Assembly (NCBI GenBank): GCA_024451685.1
Contig: JAMXCW010000001.1
Span: 62,001-126,000 of the forward strand
Origin: Candidatus Bathyanammoxibius amoris
GTDB taxonomy: Bacteria; Planctomycetota; Brocadiia; Brocadiales; Bathyanammoxibiaceae
Direction: 5' to 3'
DNA length: 64,000 bases
The position numbers and the translations under genes were made by a program. The notes beneath the pieces were generated by a model. That model saw only the letters and a program-made list of their open reading frames with translations, made no database searches and was not told the origin of the DNA. Shown piece after piece: positions 43,141-51,625 of this stretch (its first letter is position 1; the number at the start of each line of letters is the position of its first letter).

Positions 43141-44244
43141 ATGAAAAACTACAGAATTTTCGTCCACCTATCCGGGGCCATCGTCTGCATGTTTTTATTC
43201 CTTCTCCAACAAAGCCAGCGTAGCGACAACCTCCTTTATGCCGAATCAAGCCGGAGTATCAGCAGCGGGAGCATGGCCGGTGGCCAGGTAGAAGAGATAA
43301 GGCGTGAAGACATAATCTTCAGGACAAAGTCTCCCGAGGCAGTAAGAGAGCGTTCTCGTCCTTCTGAAAGACTTCATCCCAGGCGACAGACCATAAGACC
43401 CAGAGCACTTCCCACCACAACGGGTACCGTTGTTTCCAGACCCAGACGCCAACCGCTCGGGGAACAGTCTTTTGCCCACGCCGCAAAAAGGAAAACCGGC
43501 TCCCGGAGCTTAAAACACGCGGCGGGAAGGGAGTCCCTGCAGGAAACCATCGATAACGCGTACGAATATCTGTTAAGGGGTAAGAAGGAGGAGGCGCGCA
43601 ATCTTTATTCAAAGGCCCTGTTTATTGAGACATCAAGGGAGAGACGGGAGATAATAAAGAAGCATCTCGAGGTGCTCAACAAAGAACTTGTCTTTTCACC
43701 CAAGACAGGACCCGGATCCGTTACCTACGAGGTAAAATCCGGAGACAACCTCACAAAGATTGCAAAGAAGTTTAACACCACACCGGGACTCCTTATGAGG
43801 ATAAACAGGAAGAAAGACACCCGGCTCCGCGTCAATGAGCCCCTGAAAGTCCTGACCGGCACAACCAGCGTACTGGTGGACAAGAAAAACTTTACCCTGA
43901 CACTGCTTATTGACGGTTACTACGTGAAGGAGTTCCCTATCGGGACGGGAAAAGACGACAGTACGCCCGAAGGGACTTTTTTTGTCGAATCCAGACTCAA
44001 GAACCCTGTCTGGTATTCACCTGAGGGAGTATACCCCTACGGACACCCAAAGAACATCCTCGGGACTCGCTGGCTTGGATTTAAGAACAAACCCGGCACG
44101 GTAGGTTACGGTGTCCACGGCACCACGAAACCCGAGACCATTGGTACCGAGTCCTCCAACGGCTGCATAAGGATGCGGAACGAGGACGTTGAAGAGCTCT
44201 ATGATTTTGTTACCCCCAACACGAAGGTAACAATCAAGAGTTAG
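43141..44244 (+). CDS. L,D-transpeptidase with LysM domain
   Basis: An envelope enzyme that cross-links peptidoglycan stem peptides or attaches proteins to them. From ATG 43141: a signal/anchor helix (about 8-22), a basic Arg/Pro-rich low-complexity region (about 45-130), a helical segment, a LysM motif (YEVKSGDNLTKIAKKFNTTPGLLMRIN, about 197-240), then a YkuD catalytic domain (about 245-365) with the catalytic His in YGVHGTTKPETIG and Cys in SSNGCIRMRNEDV. It shows that this lineage has a peptidoglycan-modifying enzyme. About 367 residues. Confidence 0.9.
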   Translation: MKNYRIFVHLSGAIVCMFLFLLQQSQRSDNLLYAESSRSISSGSMAGGQVEEIRREDIIFRTKSPEAVRERSRPSERLHPRRQTIRPRALPTTTGTVVSRPRRQPLGEQSFAHAAKRKTGSRSLKHAAGRESLQETIDNAYEYLLRGKKEEARNLYSKALFIETSRERREIIKKHLEVLNKELVFSPKTGPGSVTYEVKSGDNLTKIAKKFNTTPGLLMRINRKKDTRLRVNEPLKVLTGTTSVLVDKKNFTLTLLIDGYYVKEFPIGTGKDDSTPEGTFFVESRLKNPVWYSPEGVYPYGHPKNILGTRWLGFKNKPGTVGYGVHGTTKPETIGTESSNGCIRMRNEDVEELYDFVTPNTKVTIKS

Positions 44245-44307
44245 TGCCGTAGGCCATACCGGCTCCTAGGAAACGTTCAACCGCTGGCTTAAGAGGATTG
44301 CACGCAC

Positions 44308-44937
44308 ATGTACTGCAAGGAGCCGCTGGAAAGATACCTGAATGATGCCGCTGCGGGAACGTCCACCCCCGGAGGCGGAAGCGTATCCGCCCTGGCCGGT
44401 GCACTGGGTACGACCATGGCCAACATGTCTATAAACATGACCGTGGGAAGACCTAAATTCCAGGCCGTTGAGGAACTGCTTAAGGACAAAGGTAAGAAAT
44501 TTGAAGACGCCAGGGTGGAACTCCTGGGCCTCATGCATAAGGACATGGAGGCGTATCAAGGTGTGATGGACGCCTATAAACTTCCGAAGGAAGGCACGGA
44601 GGAAAAAAAGAGGCGGACAGACGCCATACAGAGCGCCATGAAAGGGGCCATGGACGTCCCTCTCAGGCTCCTCAGGTGTTCACTGGCCATGCTTGAAGAC
44701 CTGGCCGAGATAGTAGACAAGGTCAACCCCAACCTGATAGGCGACGTCGCCGTCTCCGCCATCCTTGCGCGGGCGGGACTCCTGGGCGGGAAGATAAACG
44801 TGCTGGCCAACCTGGTGTACATCAAGGACGACGAGCTGAATAAAACCACTCGTACCGAGTTGGCCCAGGTGGTTGACAGGGCGGAAATCCTCTTTAATAA
44901 CGTTATGACTAAAGTTGAAGGTGCGTTTACTAAATAA
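44308..44937 (+). CDS. Formiminotetrahydrofolate cyclodeaminase / methenyl-THF cyclohydrolase family (FchA-like)
   Basis: The 209-residue protein matches the cyclodeaminase half of FTCD: TSTPGGGSVSALAGALG near the N-terminus, a helical bundle, VPLRLLRCSLAMLEDLAEI and GDVAVSAILARAGLLGGKINV. Stand-alone forms convert 5-formimino-THF or 5,10-methenyl-THF in one-carbon metabolism. It lies 63 bp after the transpeptidase. No other folate gene is nearby, so its place in a pathway is not shown here. Confidence 0.85.
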   Translation: MYCKEPLERYLNDAAAGTSTPGGGSVSALAGALGTTMANMSINMTVGRPKFQAVEELLKDKGKKFEDARVELLGLMHKDMEAYQGVMDAYKLPKEGTEEKKRRTDAIQSAMKGAMDVPLRLLRCSLAMLEDLAEIVDKVNPNLIGDVAVSAILARAGLLGGKINVLANLVYIKDDELNKTTRTELAQVVDRAEILFNNVMTKVEGAFTK

Positions 44938-44960
44938 GGTCTCTAAAAAACCCGGCACGG

Positions 44961-44991
44961 CTGTCATTCTGAGCGAAGCAAAGAATGACAG
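44961..44991. repeat. Hairpin repeat of the TGTCATTCTGAGCGAAG type
   Basis: CTGTCATTCT (44961-44970) and AGAATGACAG (44982-44991) form a 10-bp perfect stem around GAGCGAAGCAA. Similar dispersed hairpins occur in many bacterial genomes. A half copy is at about 19327. Confidence 0.65.
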
Positions 44992-45041
44992 GAAACGTTA
45001 TACAAATTACAGCAAAGCTCAGATAAAGACGGCGTTGATTT

Positions 45042-45593
45042 ATGGAATGGAACATCGTTAAGAATACGGGTGAATGCGGCAAGTGCAGGAAAACACTTCA
45101 GGAAGAAGAAGTAATCTATTCCTGCCTCCTTCTTGAGACCAACGCCTTCTCAAGGACGGATTTTTGTGAAAACTGCTGGGAAAACACTTCAGACGCCCCT
45201 TTCTTCTCCTTCTGGAAGACTAACGTACCACAGAAAAATATTCCCAGGCAGAAGTTGATAGACAACGCCGCCATGCTGAACCTCTTTCTGAGGCTGGGGG
45301 AGAACGAGAAGTATCACGACGAGCCGTGGGCAAAGAACATGCGTTACGTGCTGGCGCTCTTCCTCATGCGGAAAAAGCTGCTAAAACTCGAAAAACAGGG
45401 TAGCGACGACCTGGGGGAGTTTATGGAACTCTACAGTGTGGAGGAAGATAAACTTTTTAAGATGCACACCCCCAAACTCAGTGAGGAAGAGGTGATGAGG
45501 CTTAATGACGAGATTATGAAACTCTTTGACCCCTCCACGGCCGGCCAGAGCATCGTATTCGAGCTGACAAAGGACCCCGCCGCCCCTGCCTAG
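45042..45593 (+). CDS. Conserved-looking protein with N-terminal zinc-ribbon-like cysteines
   Basis: The 183-residue protein is unrecognised. Two CxxC pairs (GECGKCRKTL near residue 12 and FCENCWENT near 44) suggest a zinc ribbon. The remainder is helical with LARGE hydrophobic-charged stretches (RYVLALFLMRKKLLKLEKQ) and an acidic end. It converges on a minus-strand gene sharing a CTAG stop overlap (45590-45593). The function is unknown. Confidence 0.65.
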   Translation: MEWNIVKNTGECGKCRKTLQEEEVIYSCLLLETNAFSRTDFCENCWENTSDAPFFSFWKTNVPQKNIPRQKLIDNAAMLNLFLRLGENEKYHDEPWAKNMRYVLALFLMRKKLLKLEKQGSDDLGEFMELYSVEEDKLFKMHTPKLSEEEVMRLNDEIMKLFDPSTAGQSIVFELTKDPAAPA

Positions 45594-45931
45594 GCCGTGG
45601 CTGCCGGTTCTGCTGGTTCCGCCTTCTCTGTTTTCTTCGCTGTCTTTGCCGTCTTTGTTGTCTTTACCGGTTTTACGGGTTCTGCCTTACGCACCTGACC
45701 CGTGTTATGGGGACAGGTGGGACAGTCGGCCGTTATGCCGGCCTTCTTTTTATCACGGAGTTTTTTCCTGATTTCGTCGAGTTTTTCAAGCGGCGTGTCA
45801 GTCATCCTTGCCAGCCATAATATCTCTTTGCGGAGCATCCTTGTCACGCCGATACTGGGACACTGCGATTTACGTATTCCAACCGGGCAGCAGCTAACCA
45901 CCTTCTCCGGGTTTTTTGCCTTAAAAGCCAT
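45590..45931 (-). CDS. Small cysteine-containing protein with Lys/Ala/Pro tail
   Basis: The 113-residue protein starts with Cys-rich segments (SCCPVGIRKSQCPSIG), a helical middle (LDEIRKKLRDKKKA) with another CPTCPHN motif, and ends in a low-complexity tail of short KTAKT/KAEPAEP repeats. No family is recognised. The Cys arrangement could bind metal or a cluster. It is convergent with the zinc-ribbon protein gene. Confidence 0.6.
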   Translation of the reverse strand: MAFKAKNPEKVVSCCPVGIRKSQCPSIGVTRMLRKEILWLARMTDTPLEKLDEIRKKLRDKKKAGITADCPTCPHNTGQVRKAEPVKPVKTTKTAKTAKKTEKAEPAEPAATA

Positions 45932-46153
45932 CTCTCAAGCCTCCATCATGCATTCAGCCTCTTGTGTACAAAACACGGCACCAAAATGTCGAGCTAAAGA
46001 TTATACCCTTTTAAACCCACAGTTCCAAGCCTTTCCTGTCAGTCTCTTGAAAATGCCTGCAGATTACCAGACTCCACTTGTGTACCTTATTTATTCTTTA
46101 CAATAGCCGGAATTCACATAATATATTGTCCGTCAGATTAACCGTTAAGGTAT

Positions 46154-46159
46154 TATAAT
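46154..46159 (+). promoter_or_regulatory. Perfect -10 hexamer directly before dhaK
   Basis: TATAAT ends 8 nt before ATG 46168, so transcripts would start at or next to the start codon. No good -35 at 16-18 bp is visible. Confidence 0.4.
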
Positions 46160-46167
46160 TACTAGAC

Positions 46168-47166
46168 ATGAAAAAACTGATAAACGATCCAAATAATGTA
46201 GTACGGGAGATGCTGGAGGGGTTTGCCACCGCGCACCACGGGCATGTACGGCTGCTTGAAGACCTGAACGTAGTGGTCAGGAAGGATTCTCCCGTAAAGG
46301 GCAAGGTGGCGCTGGTGTCGGGCGGCGGGAGCGGGCACGAGCCGGCCCACGCCGGGTATGTGGGCGCGGGTATGCTGGATGCGGCCTGCGCGGGGGACGT
46401 ATTTACCTCGCCCAACGTGGAACAGATTCTCGGGGCCATAAGACACGTAGACGGCGGCTCCGGCGTACTTCTGATAATCAAGAATTATACGGGCGACGTG
46501 CTGAACTTTGAGATGGCCATGGAACTGGCTGCGAATGAAGGCATCTCCATAGACAAGATAACCGTTAATGATGACGTCTCGGTGGAGGAGACCGGGCGCA
46601 CGGCAGGCCGGAGGGGGATTGCAGGGACTATATTCATCCACAAGATAGCAGGCGCCAGGGCAGAGGCCGGTGGCACGCTGCATGACGTAAAGGCTTCTGC
46701 GGAGACGGCCCTCAAAAACCTGCGTTCTATGGGAATGGCCCTCTCCCCGTGCACCGTACCGGCGACCGGCAAACCCAGCTTCACGCTGGCGGACGACGAG
46801 ATGGAGATTGGTATGGGAATCCACGGTGAGCCGGGCGTCAGGCGCACAAAGATAATGAGTGCCGACAAGTTGGCCGAGACACTTCTAGAGGGCATTATGG
46901 AAGACCTCCCTCTTGATGAAGGGGATGAGGTGGCCCTGATGACGAACGGACTCGGCTCAACACCCGTTATGGAGCTTTATATCGTTCATCGCGCCGCGGC
47001 GGCCATACTCAAGGCGAAGGGGTTTAGGCTCTCTGCAAGCTACGTGGGGGAGTTTATGACCTCTCTGGAGATGAGTGGCTGTTCTTTGACCCTGCTGCGG
47101 CTTAACAGCGAGCTGAAGCCCCTGTTATTCGCCCCGGCCCGCACACCCGCCTTTATCCAAATTTAA
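46168..47166 (+). CDS. dhaK: Dihydroxyacetone kinase, DhaK subunit
   Basis: Binds dihydroxyacetone covalently through a His and receives phosphate from the DhaL partner. LVSGGGSGHEPAHAGYVG near residues 48-64 holds the substrate-binding residues, and GMGIHGEPGVRR (about 213-224) contains the catalytic His. At 332 residues it is normal. A Shine-Dalgarno is not apparent. dhaL follows 18 bp on. Confidence 0.93.
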   Translation: MKKLINDPNNVVREMLEGFATAHHGHVRLLEDLNVVVRKDSPVKGKVALVSGGGSGHEPAHAGYVGAGMLDAACAGDVFTSPNVEQILGAIRHVDGGSGVLLIIKNYTGDVLNFEMAMELAANEGISIDKITVNDDVSVEETGRTAGRRGIAGTIFIHKIAGARAEAGGTLHDVKASAETALKNLRSMGMALSPCTVPATGKPSFTLADDEMEIGMGIHGEPGVRRTKIMSADKLAETLLEGIMEDLPLDEGDEVALMTNGLGSTPVMELYIVHRAAAAILKAKGFRLSASYVGEFMTSLEMSGCSLTLLRLNSELKPLLFAPARTPAFIQI

Positions 47167-47184
47167 TACAATAGGTGAGCAATT

Positions 47185-47826
47185 ATGAAGGATATAACGC
47201 CGGAAGTGCTTATCGGTCTGGTCGAGTCACTTGCCGGGACATTTGAGGAAGAGGAATCTTTTCTGAATGAACTTGACTCGAAGGTGGGAGACGGCGAGTG
47301 CGGGACCAACCTGCGTAAGGCGTTCAGGACCGCGTCGGACAGGCTCAAGGCAAAACCTCCGGAAGACGCAGTCAGTTTGGTTGAACAGTTAGGCATGCAT
47401 CTCATTACCTCCTCGGGTGGGACAATCGGGCTGCTGTTTGGTGTGGGAATCCACGCAGCGGGTAAGGAGGCGGGCGGGGGTTCCGGTTTTAAGAAGGCGG
47501 CAGACGTAGTAAGGATGGGCAACGCTGCCATTGAGGCCATACAGACGCGCGGCAAGGCCCGGACGGGCGACAAGACCTTCCTGGACGCCCTGGTCCCCGC
47601 AGTGGCGGCCTTCAGCGACAGTATAAATAACGGGGCATCCGCCGACAAGGCGCTGAGTGAGGCCGTAAAGTCCGCCCGGCAGGGTGCCGAGGCCACGACG
47701 GGCATGATAGCACAGAGGGGCAGGGCCTCTTATCTTGGCGGGCGCAGCATGGGACACATAGACCCCGGCGCCAGGGCATTCGCGCTGGCGCTTGAGAGCG
47801 TACAAAGATACCTCATCAACACGTAG
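47185..47826 (+). CDS. dhaL: Dihydroxyacetone kinase, DhaL (nucleotide-binding) subunit
   Basis: The 213-residue helical-barrel partner of DhaK. The Mg/nucleotide motif is LDSKVGDGECGTNLR, with Glu where most relatives have Asp (GDGDCG or GDADHG). The remaining pattern (LITSSGGTIGLLFGVG, GKARTGDKTFLDAL, SYLGGRSMGHIDPGA) is typical. The GDGxCG form resembles ATP-dependent kinases rather than PTS-dependent ones, and no DhaM/PTS gene is nearby, so ATP is the likely donor. Confidence 0.92.
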   Translation: MKDITPEVLIGLVESLAGTFEEEESFLNELDSKVGDGECGTNLRKAFRTASDRLKAKPPEDAVSLVEQLGMHLITSSGGTIGLLFGVGIHAAGKEAGGGSGFKKAADVVRMGNAAIEAIQTRGKARTGDKTFLDALVPAVAAFSDSINNGASADKALSEAVKSARQGAEATTGMIAQRGRASYLGGRSMGHIDPGARAFALALESVQRYLINT

Positions 47827-47912
47827 GGCCTGTTGAATAGTTTTAGTTGGAGTTGGAAATGTTGGTTGTTTTGAGTTGTAATAGACACCTATTGGACACC
47901 AAACTTAGGGAC

Positions 47913-47941
47913 TTGACAATCCTTCCCGCTGGTAGTAGATT
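47913..47941 (+). promoter_or_regulatory. Candidate promoter of the membrane microprotein
   Basis: TTGACA (47913-47918), 17-bp spacer, TAGATT (47936-47941). It leaves a leader of about 68 nt before GTG 48016. Confidence 0.5.
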
Positions 47942-48015
47942 CCTCACCTGAGAAGCATACTTATTCGAAGAATTTGGTTCTTTGCCAAGGTGCGCTAAAA
48001 GAAAGGGGGAATGTC

Positions 48016-48090
48016 GTGCTAGACCGGAAATCGATTGTAATTATTATTGCCATAATAATTTTAGGGTATATTTATTTCGTGACAGGGTAA
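48016..48090 (+). CDS. 24-residue membrane microprotein
   Basis: GTG start with GGGGGA at 48005-48010 and 5-nt spacing. The product is one hydrophobic helix (VIIIAIIILGYIYF) preceded by a short charged start (LDRKS) and ending FVTG. Its own promoter-like sequence, good ribosome site and pure transmembrane composition favour a real gene; chance cannot be excluded for such a short frame. Confidence 0.55.
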   Translation: MLDRKSIVIIIAIIILGYIYFVTG

Positions 48091-48190
48091 AGGCCTTTAT
48101 AGAGAAGTGCTTCAACATACTATTGTCTTCGTGGCGCTTCTGCAATTTCTGTAGAAGTTGAGCAACTGTCCGGAAATTTCTTAGATGCCA

Positions 48191-48373
48191 TTACGATTCT
48201 CCCTGTGTTTCCAGCGGCCTTTCGATGGTTTTCCCGCAGTTGCATTTTCTGCTCTTCTCGTCACTCATAAACTCTACAGTCTTGCCACAATCAGGACAGT
48301 CTATCTCAGTTATTCCTTTCGGCGTTGGTTCCTCAAAATACTTGCCCCCTAATTTAGATCCACCCTCAACCAT
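48191..48373 (-). CDS. Small zinc-ribbon protein
   Basis: The 60-residue protein has CPDCGKTVEF and, 15 residues on, CNCGKTIERPL, the arrangement of a zinc ribbon. The start ATG 48373 follows GGAAAG on the minus strand. The function is unknown. Confidence 0.6.
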   Translation of the reverse strand: MVEGGSKLGGKYFEEPTPKGITEIDCPDCGKTVEFMSDEKSRKCNCGKTIERPLETQGES

Positions 48374-48422
48374 ATTACTTTCCGTTTATCCTAGTTAAGA
48401 AACTAAGTGCTTATTAAGGAAG

Positions 48423-48499
48423 TGGTCGGGGCGACTGGATTTGAACCAGCGACCTCGGCGTCCCGAACGCCGCGCTCTACCAGGCTGAGCCACGCCCCG
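48423..48499 (-). tRNA. tRNA-Pro (anticodon CGG)
   Basis: Minus-strand acceptor CGGGGCG pairs with CGCCCCG; D arm GGCTCAGCCTGG; anticodon stem CGGCG/CGCCG with loop TTCGGGA; T arm GGTTCAAATCC. It is 77 nt including an encoded 3' CCA (48423-48425), unlike the tRNA-Arg in this window. It decodes CCG. Confidence 0.95.
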
Positions 48500-48586
48500 A
48501 GATGGACTCACCGGGGGGTCAATATGTTGAGTCCTTACGTCAAAAGGTGAATCATAATAATACCAAACCTGAACGTCAAGTGACAC

Positions 48587-49119
48587 TTATTTCCATGGTT
48601 TGACCTCGAAGATCCCGCCAAAATGACCCTCCCTCTCGGCCTGACCCATCTGCATGATGTCGTCCAGCAGCTTCCCCTCTATGGCGACCTCCCCTTTTGA
48701 GATGGGTATGTATATCAGGCGCTGGATATTACATTGCTGTATTTATCTACCGGTGCCAGCTTTACCAGCGCCAGTTCAAGAATCAGGGTCTTCCTCGCGT
48801 AATCGGGGCGTTCCTTAACGATAAGGTAATGTTCTCTCAATTCCTCGGCAAATTCGTCATTTATACACTCGGTGATTTCCTCCAGTTCTTCTTCACTGTA
48901 CGTGTTGTCGTACCACTTGAATTCGGGGAGATGCTCGGTGTTGACGGGCCTTATGACCACGTTCTCGTAGATCGTAAAATCTACGTCGGGCTTGATGTAT
49001 ATACGGTGGAAGTTTGCGGTCTGTTTCATTTCCGGATGGTCGCCCAGGAAGCCCGTCTCCTTGTGGGGCTTTGCCGCGCATGAGATGAGGAAACAGAGGC
49101 TCAGGACCAATACAGCCAC
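48587..49119 (-). pseudogene. Frameshifted DUF3313-like lipoprotein gene
   Basis: The upstream frame (49119-48715, 134 residues) has a lipoprotein signal ending FLISCAAKP and the YIKPDVDFTIYENVVIRPV block typical of DUF3313-type lipoproteins, then stops at VISSA. Another frame continues the expected C-terminus from about 48725 to the stop at 48587: YIPISKGEVAIEGKLLDD and a GGIFEVKPWK end. A single-base indel near 48715-48740 explains this. It may be a real mutation, a sequencing error or, less likely, a programmed shift. It is the last gene of the Mla operon. Confidence 0.65.
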
Positions 49120-49175
49120 AAATGGTAGATTAAATTTTCTTGTATCCTTCGCAGTATGGTCTTTTCCAATAATTA

Positions 49176-49877
49176 TCAGTTGCGAACATGGTTTCTTGCC
49201 AGATAGCGTGTCGCATTTCCAGTATCTTTTGATTCTTCGGTGACACCCTCTGTGTCTTTGAGGTTGTCTTTAATGGCCTTATATACATCCCCCTGCAACT
49301 CGATGGAGATTGCCTGCATCGCCTCGCTCATTGCGGCGATAACGGCCTTTGGGTTTTTACCAGCGCAGGGGACTGAGGAGTGGTAACTATTCTGGAAAAG
49401 GACTCTCCTTTTCAGATCCGTTGGCATGCCCTTGATGAGTGTTATCTCCAGGTCGACGACTCCGTGCCAGTTATTACCCAGGTCGTTTTCGTAGATGTCG
49501 CGGACGTAACCTTGAATCTCATAGTTCCATTTTGTAGCTCCCGGGATGGGCACAACGGCAAGGTAGGTTCCGGAGTGTATAAAGTCACTGAGCGTCGCAG
49601 TAGTTATCATCGCGGCCGGATTTGCAATCCAGCGGTTATAAAAATAAGTATCTCGTTCGAAGGCGCCCTTTTTGTATACCAATCGATTGCTGTTGTAGGT
49701 GGTGGCGATGTCGAAATCGCGCACACCCAGCACTACATCGAGCGGTTTCGGCGTGGGGACATTCATGGGTTCATATTCGATCTGGTAGTAGTTGATTTTT
49801 ACTGCCGGTTGTTTCAGGTTCAGACACCCGGTAACGAGTAACAGGAGAGAGGCGCACAGTATAAGACGCGAGTTCAT
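49176..49877 (-). CDS. PqiC/DUF330-like ABC transport auxiliary lipoprotein
   Basis: The 233-residue lipoprotein has a signal peptide ending LLLVTGC and the family's first strand region YYQIEYEP, followed by LGVRDFDIATTYNSNRLVYKKG and YFYNRWIANPAAMI, all of the PqiC (DUF330) style. These lipoproteins sit in the outer membrane leaflet next to MCE tunnels. It follows mlaD by 2 bp, so it is part of the operon. Confidence 0.8.
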   Translation of the reverse strand: MNSRLILCASLLLLVTGCLNLKQPAVKINYYQIEYEPMNVPTPKPLDVVLGVRDFDIATTYNSNRLVYKKGAFERDTYFYNRWIANPAAMITTATLSDFIHSGTYLAVVPIPGATKWNYEIQGYVRDIYENDLGNNWHGVVDLEITLIKGMPTDLKRRVLFQNSYHSSVPCAGKNPKAVIAAMSEAMQAISIELQGDVYKAIKDNLKDTEGVTEESKDTGNATRYLARNHVRN

Positions 49878-49879
49878 AG

Positions 49880-50791
49880 TTAGTCCCCTGAGATTTTTCT
49901 TGGTTTGGGGGGCTCACTGAAAATCAATGTTGAGGCCCCTTCCCTTAGTGTCTGGTTTAATTCCCGGACGGTTTCTTGAGCGGCCATCAAGGTGCCATTT
50001 AATGCCGTCATGTTTTGCAGTTCAAACGTCACCGCGTTCAAATTGCCCGCCAACATTGACACGTTGTCCAAAAGGGCGTTCAACTTATCAGCGGCTCCAT
50101 CCTCCTCAAGCCTGCTTACAAGCGTGTGAAGCTTTTTGGCGGTGGCTTCCATGTGGCCAATGGTCTCACCGATCTTTGGGTTATTGAGTTGTGCAACGGC
50201 TTTATTTATGTTAGTGACAACATTAGAGTCTTTAAGCTCTGCAACAAGTGTATCCAGGTTATCCAACAAGGTTGTAAGCTTGTCGGAGATCTTCTTGATG
50301 TCAAGCTGGTTGATATTATTGACTGTCTTTTGAATCGTATCGCCAAGTTGCTCAAGGTCGGAAAAGGCTGAGGAGACAACTTCATATTTTGGGTGAAACT
50401 CTTTCTCTGCCACTTCCCAATCCACATCCAGTTTCATGTCTTTATCCCTGGGTTCGATTTCAACATACCGTAGTCCCGTTATACCTGCATATTTCACGCG
50501 CGAGATAAACTGCTCTTTCATATGGAATGATGAATTGACCTCCATTACAATCTCTATAAGTTGCCCGTCCGGAGCGATACGTATCTTGGCAACGCGTCCT
50601 ATCTTTACCCCTTTGTATTTTACCGCGGCGTCTTTGTCTAAACCGGAGGTGGATTCAGAGACGTAGGTTACGTAGATAGTTTTCTCTGTCGTGCTCAGCA
50701 ATGAGAATAGTACAATCAAGATCCCGACAACCAGACATATGCCCACGATAACAAATATCCCAACCCTAACCTTGAGAGCGTTACTGGCCAC
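49880..50791 (-). CDS. mlaD: MCE-domain protein (MlaD-like) lipid-transport component
   Basis: A 303-residue inner-membrane-anchored protein: transmembrane helix at about 8-30, MCE domain (about 38-120) with DKDAAVKYKGVKIGRVAKI and AGITGLRYVEIEP, then a long helical region (about 145-285) that may build the tunnel or needle. It binds lipids between the membranes. The gene order with mlaE and mlaF supports the call. Confidence 0.9.
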   Translation of the reverse strand: MASNALKVRVGIFVIVGICLVVGILIVLFSLLSTTEKTIYVTYVSESTSGLDKDAAVKYKGVKIGRVAKIRIAPDGQLIEIVMEVNSSFHMKEQFISRVKYAGITGLRYVEIEPRDKDMKLDVDWEVAEKEFHPKYEVVSSAFSDLEQLGDTIQKTVNNINQLDIKKISDKLTTLLDNLDTLVAELKDSNVVTNINKAVAQLNNPKIGETIGHMEATAKKLHTLVSRLEEDGAADKLNALLDNVSMLAGNLNAVTFELQNMTALNGTLMAAQETVRELNQTLREGASTLIFSEPPKPRKISGD

Positions 50792-50853
50792 GGCTAAGAC
50801 CTCCCACGACTATTGCAGAAAGTTTTGTAGATAAACAAGTCTACTATTTTAAT

Positions 50854-51621
50854 CTAGCTGTACACTCCCTCTCCAACCTGACGGTTAAAGAAGTCCCTGA
50901 CAAAGGGGTCGGCACTCCTGTCCCTCAAGTCTGCGGGATTGCCCTCGGCGATAATCTTCTTGGTCCTTTTATCAAGCATTATTACACGGTTTGCAATGGC
51001 GTAAATACTGGGCAATTCGTGTGTTACTATCACCATGGTAGTTCCAAGACTGGCGTTTAACTGCATAATAAGGTCGTCCAGACTCGCGGAGGTGATTGGG
51101 TCCAGACCGGCTGACGGTTCGTCGAAGAAGAGGATTTCCGGGTCAAGTGCCATTGCGCGTGCTATCCCCGCCCTCTTTCTCATCCCCCCGCTGAGTTGGT
51201 CCGGCAAATAGCCTTCGTACCCGAGAAGTCCTACCATGCCTAGCTTTGCACGGACGAGAAAATCGACCATTTTCCTTGGAAGATGCGTATATTCCTCCAG
51301 TGGCAGCGCAACGTTCTCGGCCAGCGTCATTGAACTTAACAGGGCGCTGGATTGAAAGAGTACGCCAAATTTACGTATAATCTGATGGTGCTCCCTGCTG
51401 TTGGCAGTGACTAAATCCCTTCCGTCTATAAGGACCTCACCTCGATAAGGCTCCTGGAGGCCAATCATGTGTCTGAGTAGGGTGCTCTTACCGCAGCCGC
51501 TTCCGCCCAGGATTATAAATATCTCTCCCTGGTGGACATCGAAGCTTATATTGTTTAGAACCACCTCATTCTCGTATCCGATGGTCAAATCCTTTACCTG
51601 TATTACAGGGTTGTTTTCCAT
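50854..51621 (-). CDS. mlaF: MlaF-type ABC ATPase
   Basis: ATPase subunit driving the MCE lipid transporter. Walker A GGSGCGKSTLLRH, signature LSGGMRKRAGIARAMA, Walker B ILFFDEPSAGLDPI and switch His VTHELPSI. The start at 51621 avoids overlap with mlaE; an in-frame ATG at 51639 would overlap it by 14 bp. About 255 residues. Confidence 0.92.
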   Translation of the reverse strand: MENNPVIQVKDLTIGYENEVVLNNISFDVHQGEIFIILGGSGCGKSTLLRHMIGLQEPYRGEVLIDGRDLVTANSREHHQIIRKFGVLFQSSALLSSMTLAENVALPLEEYTHLPRKMVDFLVRAKLGMVGLLGYEGYLPDQLSGGMRKRAGIARAMALDPEILFFDEPSAGLDPITSASLDDLIMQLNASLGTTMVIVTHELPSIYAIANRVIMLDKRTKKIIAEGNPADLRDRSADPFVRDFFNRQVGEGVYS

Positions 51622-51625
51622 AATA

